Below the pieces are notes generated by a model. That model was given only the letters and a program-made list of their open reading frames with translations, made no database searches and was not told the origin of the DNA. A stretch of DNA of 64,000 bases from Solanum dulcamara. Taxonomy: Eukaryota; Streptophyta; Magnoliopsida; Solanales; Solanaceae. Both the position numbers and the translations under genes were made by a program. Position 1 is the first letter of the stretch. Each line of letters starts with the position of its first letter. Positions 49,643-61,220 of the stretch are shown here, in pieces. The stretch covers positions 11,286,449 through 11,350,448 of the forward strand of contig NC_077244.1 of NCBI RefSeq assembly GCF_947179165.1, given 5' to 3'.

Positions 49643-51608
49643 GACTAGCTACTCTTAGCTATGAAATGCAAGCAATTTAGAGAAATCCCCTATAAGAGAA
49701 GTGGAGAAATTCCCTATAGGTGTAGGGAGTATTTATTGACTTTATTAACCCATGTGAAATTTGTCTTATTCATTATTGGGATTTATTTTCATTTGGAAGT
49801 ATTTGGTCACCTTTTTTTGGTTATCTCCCTACTTAGTGAATAGTGAGTGAGTAGAGAGGTAACTTTCATAATATTAAACTATCGTTGGATTATAGATTTT
49901 GATTTTTTTTTTAAAAAAAATAATAATAATATGTATGATCATAGAATTTATCTAATTTTTTGAGAGATTTTGGAAATAAAAATATTGAATTTTAAAATCT
50001 CTTGACATTTTTTGGCTCAAAATATACTTGTTGGTTTATTTTAAAATTTATTCCAAACTTTTGTATTTTATCAACAAAAAGAACCCCTCAAACTTTTGTT
50101 GCTACTATCATTGTTTTTCTTTTGCATGGGTGGGTTTTTGTAACTAATTGTTGTAGCTAGTAATTGTGTTAGTAGTAGTTGTTATTGTATTATTTAATTT
50201 ATTATTAAAAGAATAATTTTGTGTTGGAACTTATCTGTATATAGGAATATGATTTGTGATAATGATAATGAGTCTCATCAATGAAGATTCTGCATAATTT
50301 GAAATTAGCATATATGTTTATTTTGGTACGATTGAATATTCTTGATCGATTTTAGAACTTATGTTTATAACTAATCTTCATGTTTTTAAAAATAAAAAGT
50401 GAAATATGTTTTAAAAAAATTATGGTCCAACACATTTTCAATTTCAAATTTTCAATCCAAACTTCACCTAAATTAGGCTTTCCAAAAAAACTATTGAAAA
50501 TTTATGGCCAAACGTTAGCTAAATCCAATAACAATTTTTAAGTTAATATGTAGTATAACTGGACAACAAATTAAATTTTAAATTAAATATTCTTATATAT
50601 TTAAAGAATTTTTTAAGACAAATGCATATTCCAAATGAAAATCCTAACCCATGTGTGAATCCATAACCATTGTGCTAGATCCGCCCCTATAGTGAATAAT
50701 ACTGTGGGGTCTCCTCTGCAGATTTTTGCTTCACTTTGCAACACATGAACTTTGATGCACATGTGACTATTACATCAAATTTGCATTACATAGGTGGATT
50801 AGAATATGCAGAAATTGTTCCAGAGAAAAGACAATAACAACATGTTAAACAAAGTTCATCTACATGTTTTAGCATTTAAATCTAACCAAAAATGGTCATT
50901 TGGCTATATATTAGCTGATTGAAAACAAAATACTATTAAAAACTGTTTAAAATGGTTAATAAAATTGACATTCGGAGGGTTTTCTTTTTCAGCACCAAAA
51001 ATCAAAAAAATGCCAACTAACTAAAAATAAGATTACAAAAATAAGGTCGATTTTTCCAACAATTTTTTTTTTTGCATAAACCCGACCTCTGGAGGTTGGT
51101 TTTTTATTATAGTTAAAAAATTGCAAAAAAGACCCCAAAGGTCGGGTAAATGACGCATTTTATTATTTTTATAATTAAAAAATCGACCTCATGAGATCAG
51201 TATTTTTTTAAAAAAGGTCCGACCTCTTAAAGTTGGTATTTTCACCAAAAAAAAAATACAATCAACTTTCGGAGGATGATTTATTTTTTCGACCTCCAAT
51301 TTGAGATCGATCTTTGATCTCTTTTTGAATTATTTTATTTTTGTAGTTGTTATAACAAGCACCAAGTGTTGAAAATTGATTCGATCCAAGTTCTTGAAAT
51401 TAAAAATTTCAAATTAGCAGTTACGTGTTTAGATAGAAATGTTGGAATTGATGATAAGCAATTAGTGTGTTTTGTAAAAAGCCTAATTGTTATATACCGT
51501 AGTATAATCAATTTTAGACCACCAATTCACCCTAAGGACATTTACATACTGTTAGTTTTAGTATTTTAATATCAATATTGAGTAATATTAATTTGCATAA
51601 GTGGCATA
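49643..51608. other. Upstream region of the transporter gene, no gene seen
   Basis: A+T-rich. The part next to 49643 should contain the promoter and 5' untranslated region of the minus-strand gene, but no clear TATA box stands out. Short frames such as 49661-49843 and 51366-51569 have no recognisable features. Confidence 0.5.
51030..51330. repeat. Cluster of cgacctc / gaggtcg inverted words
   Basis: Words such as cccgacctctggaggttgg, aaaggtcgggt, cgacctcatgagatc, ccgacctct, cgacctccaatttgagatcgat recur in both orientations every 30-60 bp. Dense short subterminal repeats like this occur at CACTA transposon ends, but I find no CACTA terminus, so the assignment is tentative. Confidence 0.45.
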
Positions 51609-52109
51609 TGTTATAATTCTCTCTTTAGTGCATAAAAATGCATTTTATTATCATCTTTAGTTAGTGCAAGATTATTCATTCTATTATGTATTTTTAATCT
51701 AATTATCACTAATAAGTGGTGCATTAAATTATAATGGTGCACTAAATGATAATGATGGCATTCCATTATTTTTTCATCTTTGAATGATTTCATATCCTAT
51801 AAATAGAGAGGTCTTCTTTGTTTTGAAATGTAAGAAAACATTGAGTGCATTAAGTTTGTCAAAAAAAAAAGAGTTCTTATTAGTTGAAGGGAGGTGTTGT
51901 TTTTTGTGGAGCTTTAAACTCAACTCTTGTCCAGAGTTTGTTGAGTTACATTTTGTGATTAGACTGTTGTATTCTGAAGGGGACAAGTCAAGAGGACTAC
52001 TGCTGGACCGGTGAAAAGATTTGCTGCAATGAGCTTGAATCTCCTTAAAAATTGTTGGTGAAATTACAAGATTACAAATTACAATTGAAAAATAAAATGA
52101 AGAAACTAA

Positions 52110-52370
52110 ATTCACAATTACATATTGATCAGATTCAATAATCTGTTTAAAATCTGCTTTGTTAAGAAGAAAACTAGACATCAAGTTTTTTCTCATGGAA
52201 GGAGTATAAAGTACATCTTCCAAAGTTAATACCCTTCCAGAGGTAAAACACAATTCGACATCTCTCGTTCCAAGCACTTGAGTAGTATGAGAATCACCGA
52301 GCATGATGGTTTTGGACTCTCCAAAAGGAGTATACTTTTTAAACCAATCTTTGTCATAACAGACAAAGAT
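52110..52370 (-). pseudogene. Inverted copia protease-to-integrase linker fragment
   Basis: On the minus strand it reads [39 protein letters not shown] and [18 protein letters not shown], the standard stretch after the copia protease. It is in the opposite orientation to the integrase that starts immediately to its right. At the junction is an inverted repeat aatctttgtc (52346-52355) and gacaaagatt (52362-52371). Confidence 0.75.
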
Positions 52371-52389
52371 TAAAAAGAATTTTGAAAAG

Positions 52390-53225
52390 TGTGAAGCTTG
52401 TAGTAAAGCCAAAATCACTAAAAGACCTCATTTTCAAGTTGAAAGAAAAACTGATTTATTAGAATTAGTTCACACTGATATTTGTGAACTTAGAGGAATT
52501 TTAACTCGTGGAGAAAATAGATATTTTATCACTTTTATTGATAATTTTTCTAAGTTTACATATGTTTACTTGATGAAAAATAAAAGTGATATTTTTGAAA
52601 ATTTTATTTTTTTTCTCCATGAGGTTGAAAATCAGTTTGGAAAGAAAATAAAAAGAATTAGAAGTGATAGAGGCCGTGAATATGAGTCAATTGAATTTAA
52701 TTCTTTTGTTAGATCATTGGGAATAATCATGAAACTACTCCTCCTTATTCTCCTTCATCTAATGGTGTAGCGGAAAGAAAAAATAGAACTTTTATTATAT
52801 TGACTAATGCCATGCTTATTGAGTCAAATGCACCTTTAAATTTTTGGGGTGGAGCTATTTTGACTGCGTGTTATGTGTTAAATCGAGTACCTCATAAAAA
52901 GACTAAACTAACACCTTTTTGAGTTGTGGAAAGACCACAAGCCTAGTTTGGGATATTTAAGAGTTTGGGGTTGTCTAGCCTTTGTGAGGCTAATGGATCC
53001 CAAGGTTACAAAATTGGGCAAGAAAGTTACTACTTGTACTTTTCTTGGTTATGCTTCAAATAGTACATCCTATAGATTTTTTAATCTTGAAGATAATATT
53101 GTAATAGAATCAGGTGATGCTATTTTTCATGAAAATAAAAGTCCTTTTGATTCTAAAAATTGTGGGGGTCAAAGGATTGAAAAAATATTTTATCATTATC
53201 TAGTTCTTCTTTTTCCATTTTAAAA
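52390..53225 (+). pseudogene. Copia integrase (broken)
   Basis: Integrase zinc-region Cys residues ([11 protein letters not shown]) are followed by the core: LVHTDICEL (first Asp), KRIRSDRGREYES (second Asp) and SNGVAERKNR (Glu). It continues as LNRVPHKK, GYLRVWGCLAFV and FLGYASNSTSYRF. Frame changes near 52725 and 52915 interrupt it. All three catalytic residues are present, but the protein cannot be made in one piece. Confidence 0.85.
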
Positions 53226-53239
53226 AATAAAGAAATTGA

Positions 53240-54420
53240 TGATTTTGAGTTAAGAAGAAGTAAAAGAGCTAGAGTAGAAAAAGATTCTGGTCCTAATTTT
53301 TATGTTCTTAATGTTGGAGATGACCCTTTCACTTTACAAGAAGCTTTGTCTTCACATGATTCTATTTTCTGGAAAGAGCCTGTAAATGATGAAATGAAAT
53401 CACTAATTTCTAATAAAACTTGGAAGTTAGTTGATTTACCACCAGGTTATAAAACAATTGGTTGCAAATGAGTCTTACAAAAAAAGTTAAAATCAGATGG
53501 ATCTATCGATAAATATAAGGCTAGACTAGTTGCTAAAGGATTTAAGTAACTAGAAGGCCTGGAGTTTTTTGATACTTTTTCTCCGGTTACTAGAATTACA
53601 TCCATTAGACTTTTAATTGCTATGGCTGCAATTTTTGATTTGCATATTCATCAAATGGATGTAAAAACTATTTTTTTAAATGGAGACCTTAATGAAGAAA
53701 TTTATATGGAACAGCCTGAGGGTTTTGTTGAAGCAGGACAAAAAAGCAAAATATGTAAACTTACTAAATCCCTTTATGGCTTGAAACATGCACCAAAGCA
53801 ATGACATGAAAAGTTTGATTTCTGAGTGATTGAAAATGATTTTAAAATAAATGAGTGTGATAAGTGCATATATCATAAGTTTTGGAGTAATAGACATATT
53901 ATTATTTGCCTATATGTTGATGATTTATTGATCTTTGACTCTAATATGAATGTTATTGATGATACTAAGAACATTCTTAGAAGCCATTTTGATATGAAAG
54001 ATCTTGGTGAGGCAAATTTTATTCTTGAAATAAAAATTACTAAAACATGTGATGGAATTTTCCTTGACCAGTCATATTATGTTGAGAAAATTTTGAAAAA
54101 ATATAACTTTCTTGATTGCAAGCATGTTTTAACTCCTTTTGATTCAAGTGTACACTTGTTTCCTGTTCAAAGTGAAAATAATGTGATAAATCAAAATGAG
54201 TATGCTAGCTTAATTGGAAGTTTGAGATATGTGACTGATTGCACTAGGCATGATATTGCATATGCAGTAGGAGTACTTAGCAGGTCTACAAGCAAGCCAG
54301 GCAATGAACATTGACATGCTATAATAAGAGTTATGAGATATTTAATTGGAACAAAAACTTGTGGTTTGTTTTATAAAAAATATCCTATTGTACTTGAAGG
54401 CTTTTCTGACTCCTTAAAAT
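53240..54420 (+). pseudogene. Copia reverse transcriptase and start of RNase H (broken)
   Basis: Pieces in order: FWKEPVNDEMKSL, DKYKARLVAKGF, FSPVTRITSIR, HQMDVKTIFLNGDLNEEIYM, KSLYGLKHAPKQ, YVDD box at 53913-53924, DLGEANFILEIKI and IGSLRYVTDCTRHDIAYA. In-frame stops replace likely Trp or Gln codons (for example in K-Q-stop-HEKF at 53803 and EH-stop-HAI at 54312). RNase H is cut after its first Asp region. Confidence 0.85.
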
Positions 54421-55114
54421 ATGAAATTTAAAATCTTAAAAATGAGATATGTTACTTGTTACAATAGATAAAAAAAATCAGATGGTATAAAAATTATTTA
54501 TACTATATAAAATCTAATTTCTTTGAAGGTTTTGATAAGAACTGTTTTTCTAAAAGAATGAAATGTCCTTAAACCTATTTACAAAAATATAAACTTGATT
54601 TTTTTTACATAAAATGACATTTTACAAAAGATATTAGGAATTAAATTGTAAAAGATTAGGTCAAATCAAAAGTAGTTATGAGTCATAAAATCATATGTTA
54701 GGGGTGAGAATTATATGACTTCAACTTTTGGCTTATAAACACTTTTTGATGTTTGCCAAATGCGTAAATAAACCAACAATTAATCCTTTCAATTTATTTG
54801 ACCAACTTATACGTTTAGTCAAACAAACTTAGAGTATGCATTTAACATAGCATCCAAAAAAAGAGGTTCATAATAGTTTAGGTCATTTCAACCTTCATAT
54901 TAAGATTTTAGGTTTGAATGCTATTTTTTATGGTTTGAATGCAACTTTTTATCATTAGATTGATTACTTTTGCTACTATTTCGTTGGGTTTGGATTGGGG
55001 GTCTATTCTATGGGGTAAAATTCGTTATGGACATGTGGTCCCATTCTGAATGAAACCGGAAGATATTGATCTAGATCGAAAATATTAATAAGTATTTCCA
55101 CATGAACACGGTGA
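54421..55114. other. Intergenic, no gene seen
   Basis: A+T-rich sequence between the copia remnant and the next solo LTR, with no domain or long frame. Confidence 0.5.
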
Positions 55115-57273
55115 TATCATGATTCAAGTTAGACCCTAGGTGCGATACGGCGATTAGAATTTTGAGGGATTTCAACCAAGCCTCTTAGCATATCATTCAT
55201 GAGCATGCATAAGGTAGATAAAGCATATAAGCAACAACATAGATGTGGAAGTAACGTCTCAACATGAAAGTCTCGATAAAGAGAATAAATCTCAAACTCA
55301 AATGAAAGACACATAGACTCATCTAACATGCTTCTACTAACTAGATGGGGGCATAAGAAAAGATCTTAGATCACCCTTGACAACATAAGAATGTCATAAA
55401 AATGATAAAGGTGAAAGTCTTGTCCTCGAAGCATGAGGACTCACCAACAACAGAAAGTAAAGCTCAACTCTAGCCACGGATGAGAGGTACACGAAGATCG
55501 TTCATTCCTACATTATGATACAACGTAGGCAAAAAATATACGTTAGTACATGGAATACACTAAGTATGTGAGAAGTATGCATGAACAATGAATATAAGAC
55601 ATAAATAATATGAACATGGAATACATGACCAATATCTTAAAACATGAGTAAAATTCATGAAAACCTTAAAACATCATAATCATTGGTCAATGCATCAAAA
55701 CAGTATCATGAGAACTTTATACCTTTTCTTTTACCTTGATATGGGATAGAAGCTTTAACCGACATATAAGACCATGCGAGCTATAACATGGAATCTGATA
55801 TGCCCTACACCGAGAATGAGGGGTCTCTTTTGCCACGGTAGACTCCATGATGGTACTATCTCTAACTTTGTACTCTATGTGGATCCACTAGCTACTCTAT
55901 ATTGATATCATAAACCTATGAGGGCAACATAGTTAGGGACTAAAGGTTGCTACTAGGATTTCCTTGGATAGTTACAATGACTATCAGACCAAACCCCACC
56001 TTAAATTCCTCGGTACTTATTCATTATCCCAACGGAACTTCATGAAAATATAGTTATTAACATCATTAGTAAAGGTTATAATAGGTATCAATCCATCATT
56101 GTACAATAAACATAAGAGTAGCTCATTTATCATCTTTATCATGAGTGTGTGAGGAAAACCCATCACAACCTGTAACTTCTTTAACATAATTGTGCGAGAA
56201 CTACCTTATCGCACTATAACTTATTGCTTAAAGCATCATTGAAACATTGTTCATAATCTTTCATGAGTCATTCATAAACCTTGAAAACCATTCATAAAAC
56301 TTTCATTGAAATCTCTTGAAATTCATGATCATGATTCATTGAAAACATAGCTAAACTAGCATATAACATGGGTCACTGAAATTTATCTTAAAATTATGCA
56401 ATATGATGTGAATTATGCATAATTTGATCAATACTCATAAGATATATCATAAGTAAGAAGACTCAATACAAAATAATGAAATTAGAACTTTTAAAAGAAG
56501 GATTCATAAGAGAATTTTAAGAGAAAACTTGGGATTCCAGTGGTGAAAGAGCCCATTGATGAATTTCCCTCGTACCTTTGATCTTAGGAGCCCTAATTTG
56601 CAAGGAATTGAAGCTTTGACCTTGAAGAAATCCTTTGGGCTGCTTGAGGAAGAAGAATAATCTTGAGGGAATACTTTAGAGAGAAGATTTTATGTTTTGA
56701 GTGTTTGGGCAAGAATGAGAGGGTTAGGAGGGCTTAGGGTAGTTAATAGGTTAGTATAAACCCCAAAAAACCATCCACATTCCTTAATGAAAATATAGGT
56801 AAAGACCAAATCACCCCTGAACTTAAACTGAAACTTCACCTGGATGGAGGACCAACCACGGTCCATGAAGCTCACCACGGCCTGTAATGGTGGTCGTGGT
56901 GAGGGACTTGAGCATTTGGTGAGTTGGGTTAGAAGGGGGTTTCCTCCATGGAGACCACCATGGTCTGTGGAGGCCTACACCGATCGTGAACATCCCACGT
57001 GGTGGGGAACTTCTCAGGACTCTTGAGGGGAATCGGATCACGGGACATCACCACAGCTCATGATACCTCCCACGGTCTGTGAACCCTCTCGTGGTCCTCC
57101 ACCTGTAAGTGTCCACTTCCACAGCTGGATCATGTGAGCTCTTCACGGCCTCTTGTCCTCTTCACGGTCCGTGAAGTGCTCCATGAAGTTCACGTGGTGC
57201 TAAAAAGTTGAGATTTTCTGAAAAACTTCTTTTGATTCTTGTTTTCTGACTTTTTAATTTTCGAGGTCTTACA
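55115..57273 (-). mobile_element. Solo gypsy LTR, minus strand
   Basis: On the minus strand it starts TGTAAGACCTCGAAAATT at 57273 and ends ...CTTGAATCATGATA near 55115, where CATGACA is expected. A weak duplication ggtga/tgtga flanks it. The reverse complement of 55530-55575 has the acgtaggc...tagtacatggaa... block of the other chromovirus LTRs here. It contains an inverted-repeat cassette of cacggtccgtg-like words at 56840-57190. No coding domain is seen, and frames such as 56823-57041 are chance. About 2.16 kb. Confidence 0.7.
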
Positions 57274-57278
57274 TGTGA

Positions 57279-57433
57279 TGACCTTGGTATTGGGGTCAAT
57301 AGAAAAATTAGCTCAAGAATATAATGATTGGGTGAAGAAAGATTTTGTAAATGGGTCGGTTCCTGAGCATTATTTGTGGAATCTTTCCCCTGAGGGGGAT
57401 CCCATCATCACATCAAAGGGTATCCTGCAATAG
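57279..57433 (+). other. Short protein-like frame of unknown origin
   Basis: Just right of the solo LTR, one frame reads KLAQEYNDWVKKDF then GSVPEHYLWNLSPEGDP and stops at 57433. The composition looks like a real protein segment, but I recognise no family. It could be a gene or element fragment interrupted by the LTR. Confidence 0.25.
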
Positions 57434-57839
57434 TCTCTAAGTTTGACACAAATCAATCTCAAAACTATAGTCGTAGGCATGTGACATAGTCAAATGGTAT
57501 TCATAATAGTCTTTTTCCTAGGGTATATACTATCCATTTTATATTATACTAAAGATACCGTCCTATAAGTAAACTCTTGCATGGGAGAAAACAACATCCT
57601 ATTCTTTCATTTAAAATACACATTTTTTGTTCAGAGCTAAATTAACAATCTTCCTTACTTTGAATTCTTGAATTTTAATACGTAGCTTTCTTATTCTTTT
57701 CTAACAAAAGATCTTATTTACTTTGTTTACTTACGTTACTCTGATTTAGCTAAAAAACAAAGAAAACTTCATAGAATCTAATTCACTTGCCTTAACCTTA
57801 TTTTTACAAATCTAACTTAATTTGCGTCCATACGAATTT

Positions 57840-59165
57840 TTTTGGCAAATAATTTGGCTCCATCTTTTGGGATAGACAGTGGTGATATTATTTTGATATC
57901 TTGTTTCTACTCTTTGCTAGATCTTCATTTTTACGTTCTCAAAACTCCTATCATGTGTGGAACTACTCATAATAGTCCAATTGCCAACAATCAGCACAAC
58001 AACCCACTAGTAGGTATGCATAACCATTTAGTTTCATTAAATGTGCAGGTTGCAGAGCGCTCGAAGGAATATGTATAGGGAAGGCAAGATGACCTAGATC
58101 CTTTGCAAGAAACGTTCACAGACGAAGGGTCAAATCTTGAGTGATGATAGTGACACTGACAAAAGATATCATAGAGATCGATATCTCCAGTGGAATGGCC
58201 AACTTTGACACCTAAAAGAGGCAAGGATGTATCAAAATAAAAAATTTATGTTGGAAGATACCGTGGCAGGGATGATAGATGCCTAAAATAGATTCATGAA
58301 AAGGATATAAGGCATAATGGCCACCATAGCAGACAACGCTGATTCAATAATCAACACACCAACCTACCAAGGAACTACTAGACTGCATTGAACATCTTAG
58401 AAAACCTGGGTGGAACGGGTTTACCAAAGAACTCAAGGATAATGGAAAGCCACCCTGTGACAACACCAGGATTTGTGGACCCATATGGGATGGAACTTCT
58501 CAGTTTTAATTAGGAGATCCACATGCGAATAGATCAAATCTTGAGGACTCTGTTAATAATTAGGGGAGCAGATATAAGAAATATTCCAGTTATCCTTCAA
58601 ACCCAGCATGGCCGGATGCAAAAGAAATTCAAATAGATGCTCACAAAGAGAGCATTGACTTGGTATACTTTCTAACCCACACATTTTATTGACTTGTTTG
58701 TTGCACTTGCAGATGCATTCGTAGAGACACATGCAAGAGCCCGAAGGATCAAAAATTATAAAGAAGATATCTTCAAAACAAACAGTGAGAAAGAGATATT
58801 TATGCAGAGATTTTAGAGAGAAAGTATGATGTTGTCAGTCATATTGGTAGATTGGACAGCAACAACATTCACCAATGTGTTAAACTCGAATAGTTCAGAT
58901 GCTTCATGGAAAGTGAAGGAAAGGAAGGAGTTCCTGGCCAAGGAAGGATGAACAAGTTTAATCAGTTGTATACAACTAAGATGCGTATCGAGGATGGTAG
59001 GAGAAGGTATGGGAACCCAAGCAGTCAATTCGAGCCATACCCTATCCACTAACTTTCATGGGGAAGTTCCCGAGCAAGAAAGAAGCAGAGGTGACGCCAA
59101 GCATTGAAAGATTTGATCGTACCCAATAGACAAGCATCTAGAGAGCCAACAATGCTAATGTTATC
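57840..59165 (+). pseudogene. Decayed Tat-type gypsy gag
   Basis: Gag pieces appear in changing plus-strand frames. They include TKRALTWYTF and FIDLFVALADAFVETHARARR (58640-58740), DIFKTNSEKEIFMQRF (58770-58815), VDWTATTFTNVLNSNSSDA (58850-58905) and NKFNQLYTTKMRIEDG (58950-58997). They resemble the gag core of plant Tat-group elements. Many stops and at least two frame changes; no protease or pol follows before copia sequence begins. Confidence 0.6.
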
Positions 59166-59199
59166 TTAATACAATTTCTGTTCGGTTAATTGATAGGTT

Positions 59200-60292
59200 G
59201 AATGAGAAATGGAGGGAAAAGAAGTGGAGGAAAAATGATTTATTCTCTCTTACTGTATGAAATAAGCATTTGTCCCACATACGTGGTGGAAAGAAAAAGT
59301 TTCCTACTTAAAAGTAGAAGCACTCCTTCATATTGCTAAAGGGTCAAGAAGAGGGTCTCCCCTAACGCCGTCGTCGCTCGTACAACTATGGCTACGAATT
59401 TGATTCATTGATAATCTTTTTGGACCAAATTTTCTTTAATTTTTTAATTAATTAATATTATTTATTTATTTAATTAATTAATTAAAAATTCTGACCCGTG
59501 ACCCGGCCCGTTTCTTTCTTTTCCAGATTAATTTAAAAAGGATTTTCCTCCGTTTTCCAATAAAATTTTCTGAAAGGTTGCAACCTTGTCTGAAAAGTTG
59601 CAAATCTTTTCTCAGAGTCAAACCTATCCCAACAGGTACCTTTTTAAAAAGGCTGCAAACAGGCTATATATATCTGTTAATCCTCAGAATTGTTCTATAC
59701 GAAAATTCTGATTGACATCTTCTTCTTCTTCTTTTCTGCACTTATTAAAAACTCGTGTGATATACTGTCTTCGAGTGGTTCGCAGACACCAGAATTTGCA
59801 GTACCTCTATTTTGGTGAGTAAATCGTTCTATCCTAGGCGGAAAGATTCCAAAATCTCGGATACGTTGAGGGAAATAATTTCCTTAAGGACACACTGTGT
59901 ATTCAGTGGGCTCAATTTTTGTTCTGACATTAATTTTTCAAGATACTGTTATTATTTACAGTTTCAGTCCAGATTCTGTCTTTTATTACTTTCAGAAGTT
60001 TTTGTTGCTGTTTCATCATTTGTTTACAATACAATTTGCTAACAATCTTAAGGAAATTATTATTATTTTTATTTTTTAATTAAACTGTATTCTATTTTGG
60101 AGACTAAAACCTGTGTTGTTTTCTACTCCGTATGAAATAAATATTCTGACTTGAACAGTATAAAAACTTCATTGAAATATTAAATTTTATACTTGTACAA
60201 CGATTTGAAAAATATAAAAACTTCATCGTTGTTATAAAAAGTCTGATATTCTGAAGTATTAAGACAGTTTATCTATTTTTGATAGTAAAAAA
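59200..60292 (+). other. Presumed LTR and leader of the right-hand copia element
   Basis: Non-coding sequence immediately ahead of a copia gag. A TATA-like ctatatatatctg lies near 59662. I cannot fix the LTR edges and see no standard tggtatcagag primer site, so the LTR/leader boundary is open. Confidence 0.4.
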
Positions 60293-61220
60293 ATGGCAAG
60301 TGATACTGCTACTACTTCAGCGACTGTTGCTACAACAAGCCACACTTCTGTGCCACCGGCGGAAAAACCAGAGAAATTTTTTGGAACCAACTTCAAAGGA
60401 TGGCAGCAAAGGGTGTTCTTTTGGCTTACCACTCTTGGTATGCAGAAGTTCACCAACGAAGACCCTCATGTGCCTACTGCTGATATGCCGGCCAATGAAA
60501 AATTTATGATTACTGAGGCATGGATACAGGCGGATTTTTTATGTAAGGGCTACATCCTAAGTGCTTTGGATGATGATTTGTACAATGTCTACAGTGCTAT
60601 AAAAACTTCTAAAGAACTGTGGGATGCACTTGAGAAGAATTATAAGACTGAAGACACATGCTTGAAAAAATTTGTAGTTGCCAAGTTTCTAGATTATAAA
60701 ATGATAGATAGCAGAACCGTTGGAACCCAAGTTCAAGAACTTCAACTTATTTTTCATGACCTAATTGCTGAAGGCATGGTAGTTAATGAAGCATTTCAAG
60801 TGGCTGCAATGATATAAAAGTTGCCTCCTTCGTGGAAAGATTTTCAAAAATTATCTAAAGCACAAACGCAAGGAAATAAAGTTGGAAGATCTTGTGATTC
60901 ATCTCAAGATTGAGAAAAATAACAAAACAGCCGAAAAGAAGTCGCGTGAAAATTCAATGATTATAGGAGCGAACATCATTGAAGATGTTGCTCCAAAGAA
61001 TAAGAAAAGGAAGAAACCTTTTGGAAAGAATAAGGATCAGAACAAGAAAAAGTTCAAGGGCAATTGTTACAATTATGGGAAAGCTGGCCACAAAGCCCCA
61101 GATTGTCGTATCCCGAAAAGGGACAAGGGAAAGGGACAAGCCAATATGGTGGAGAATAAAGAAGGCATGGATGATCTATGTGCAATGCTATCAGAATGCA
61201 ACCTGGTAGGAAATCCCAAA
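60293..61220 (+). pseudogene. Copia gag with zinc knuckle (broken)
   Basis: The frame starts MASDTATTSATV at 60293. It carries the copia gag core: KFFGTNFKGWQQRVFFWL, DALEKNYKTEDTCLKKFVV and VQELQLIFHDLIAEGM. A stop at 60815-60817 (MI-stop-KLPPSW) and a frame change near 60852 break it. The second part, from 60870, has KEIKLEDLVIHLKIE, a Lys-rich region and a knuckle CYNYGKAGHKAPDC at 61063-61104, in which the second Cys is Tyr. Confidence 0.88.

Larger units (their letters stand above)
51609..54420 (+). mobile_element. Copia remnant with internal inversion
   Basis: It starts with an LTR-like tgttataattc at 51609 and a TATA-type cctataaatagag near 51796. Next comes a minus-strand protease-region piece (52110-52370). 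Plus-strand integrase, reverse transcriptase and the start of RNase H follow, up to GFSDS near 54412. PBS, gag and right LTR are absent. The RNase H cut-off at about 54415 marks a deletion. Confidence 0.75.
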
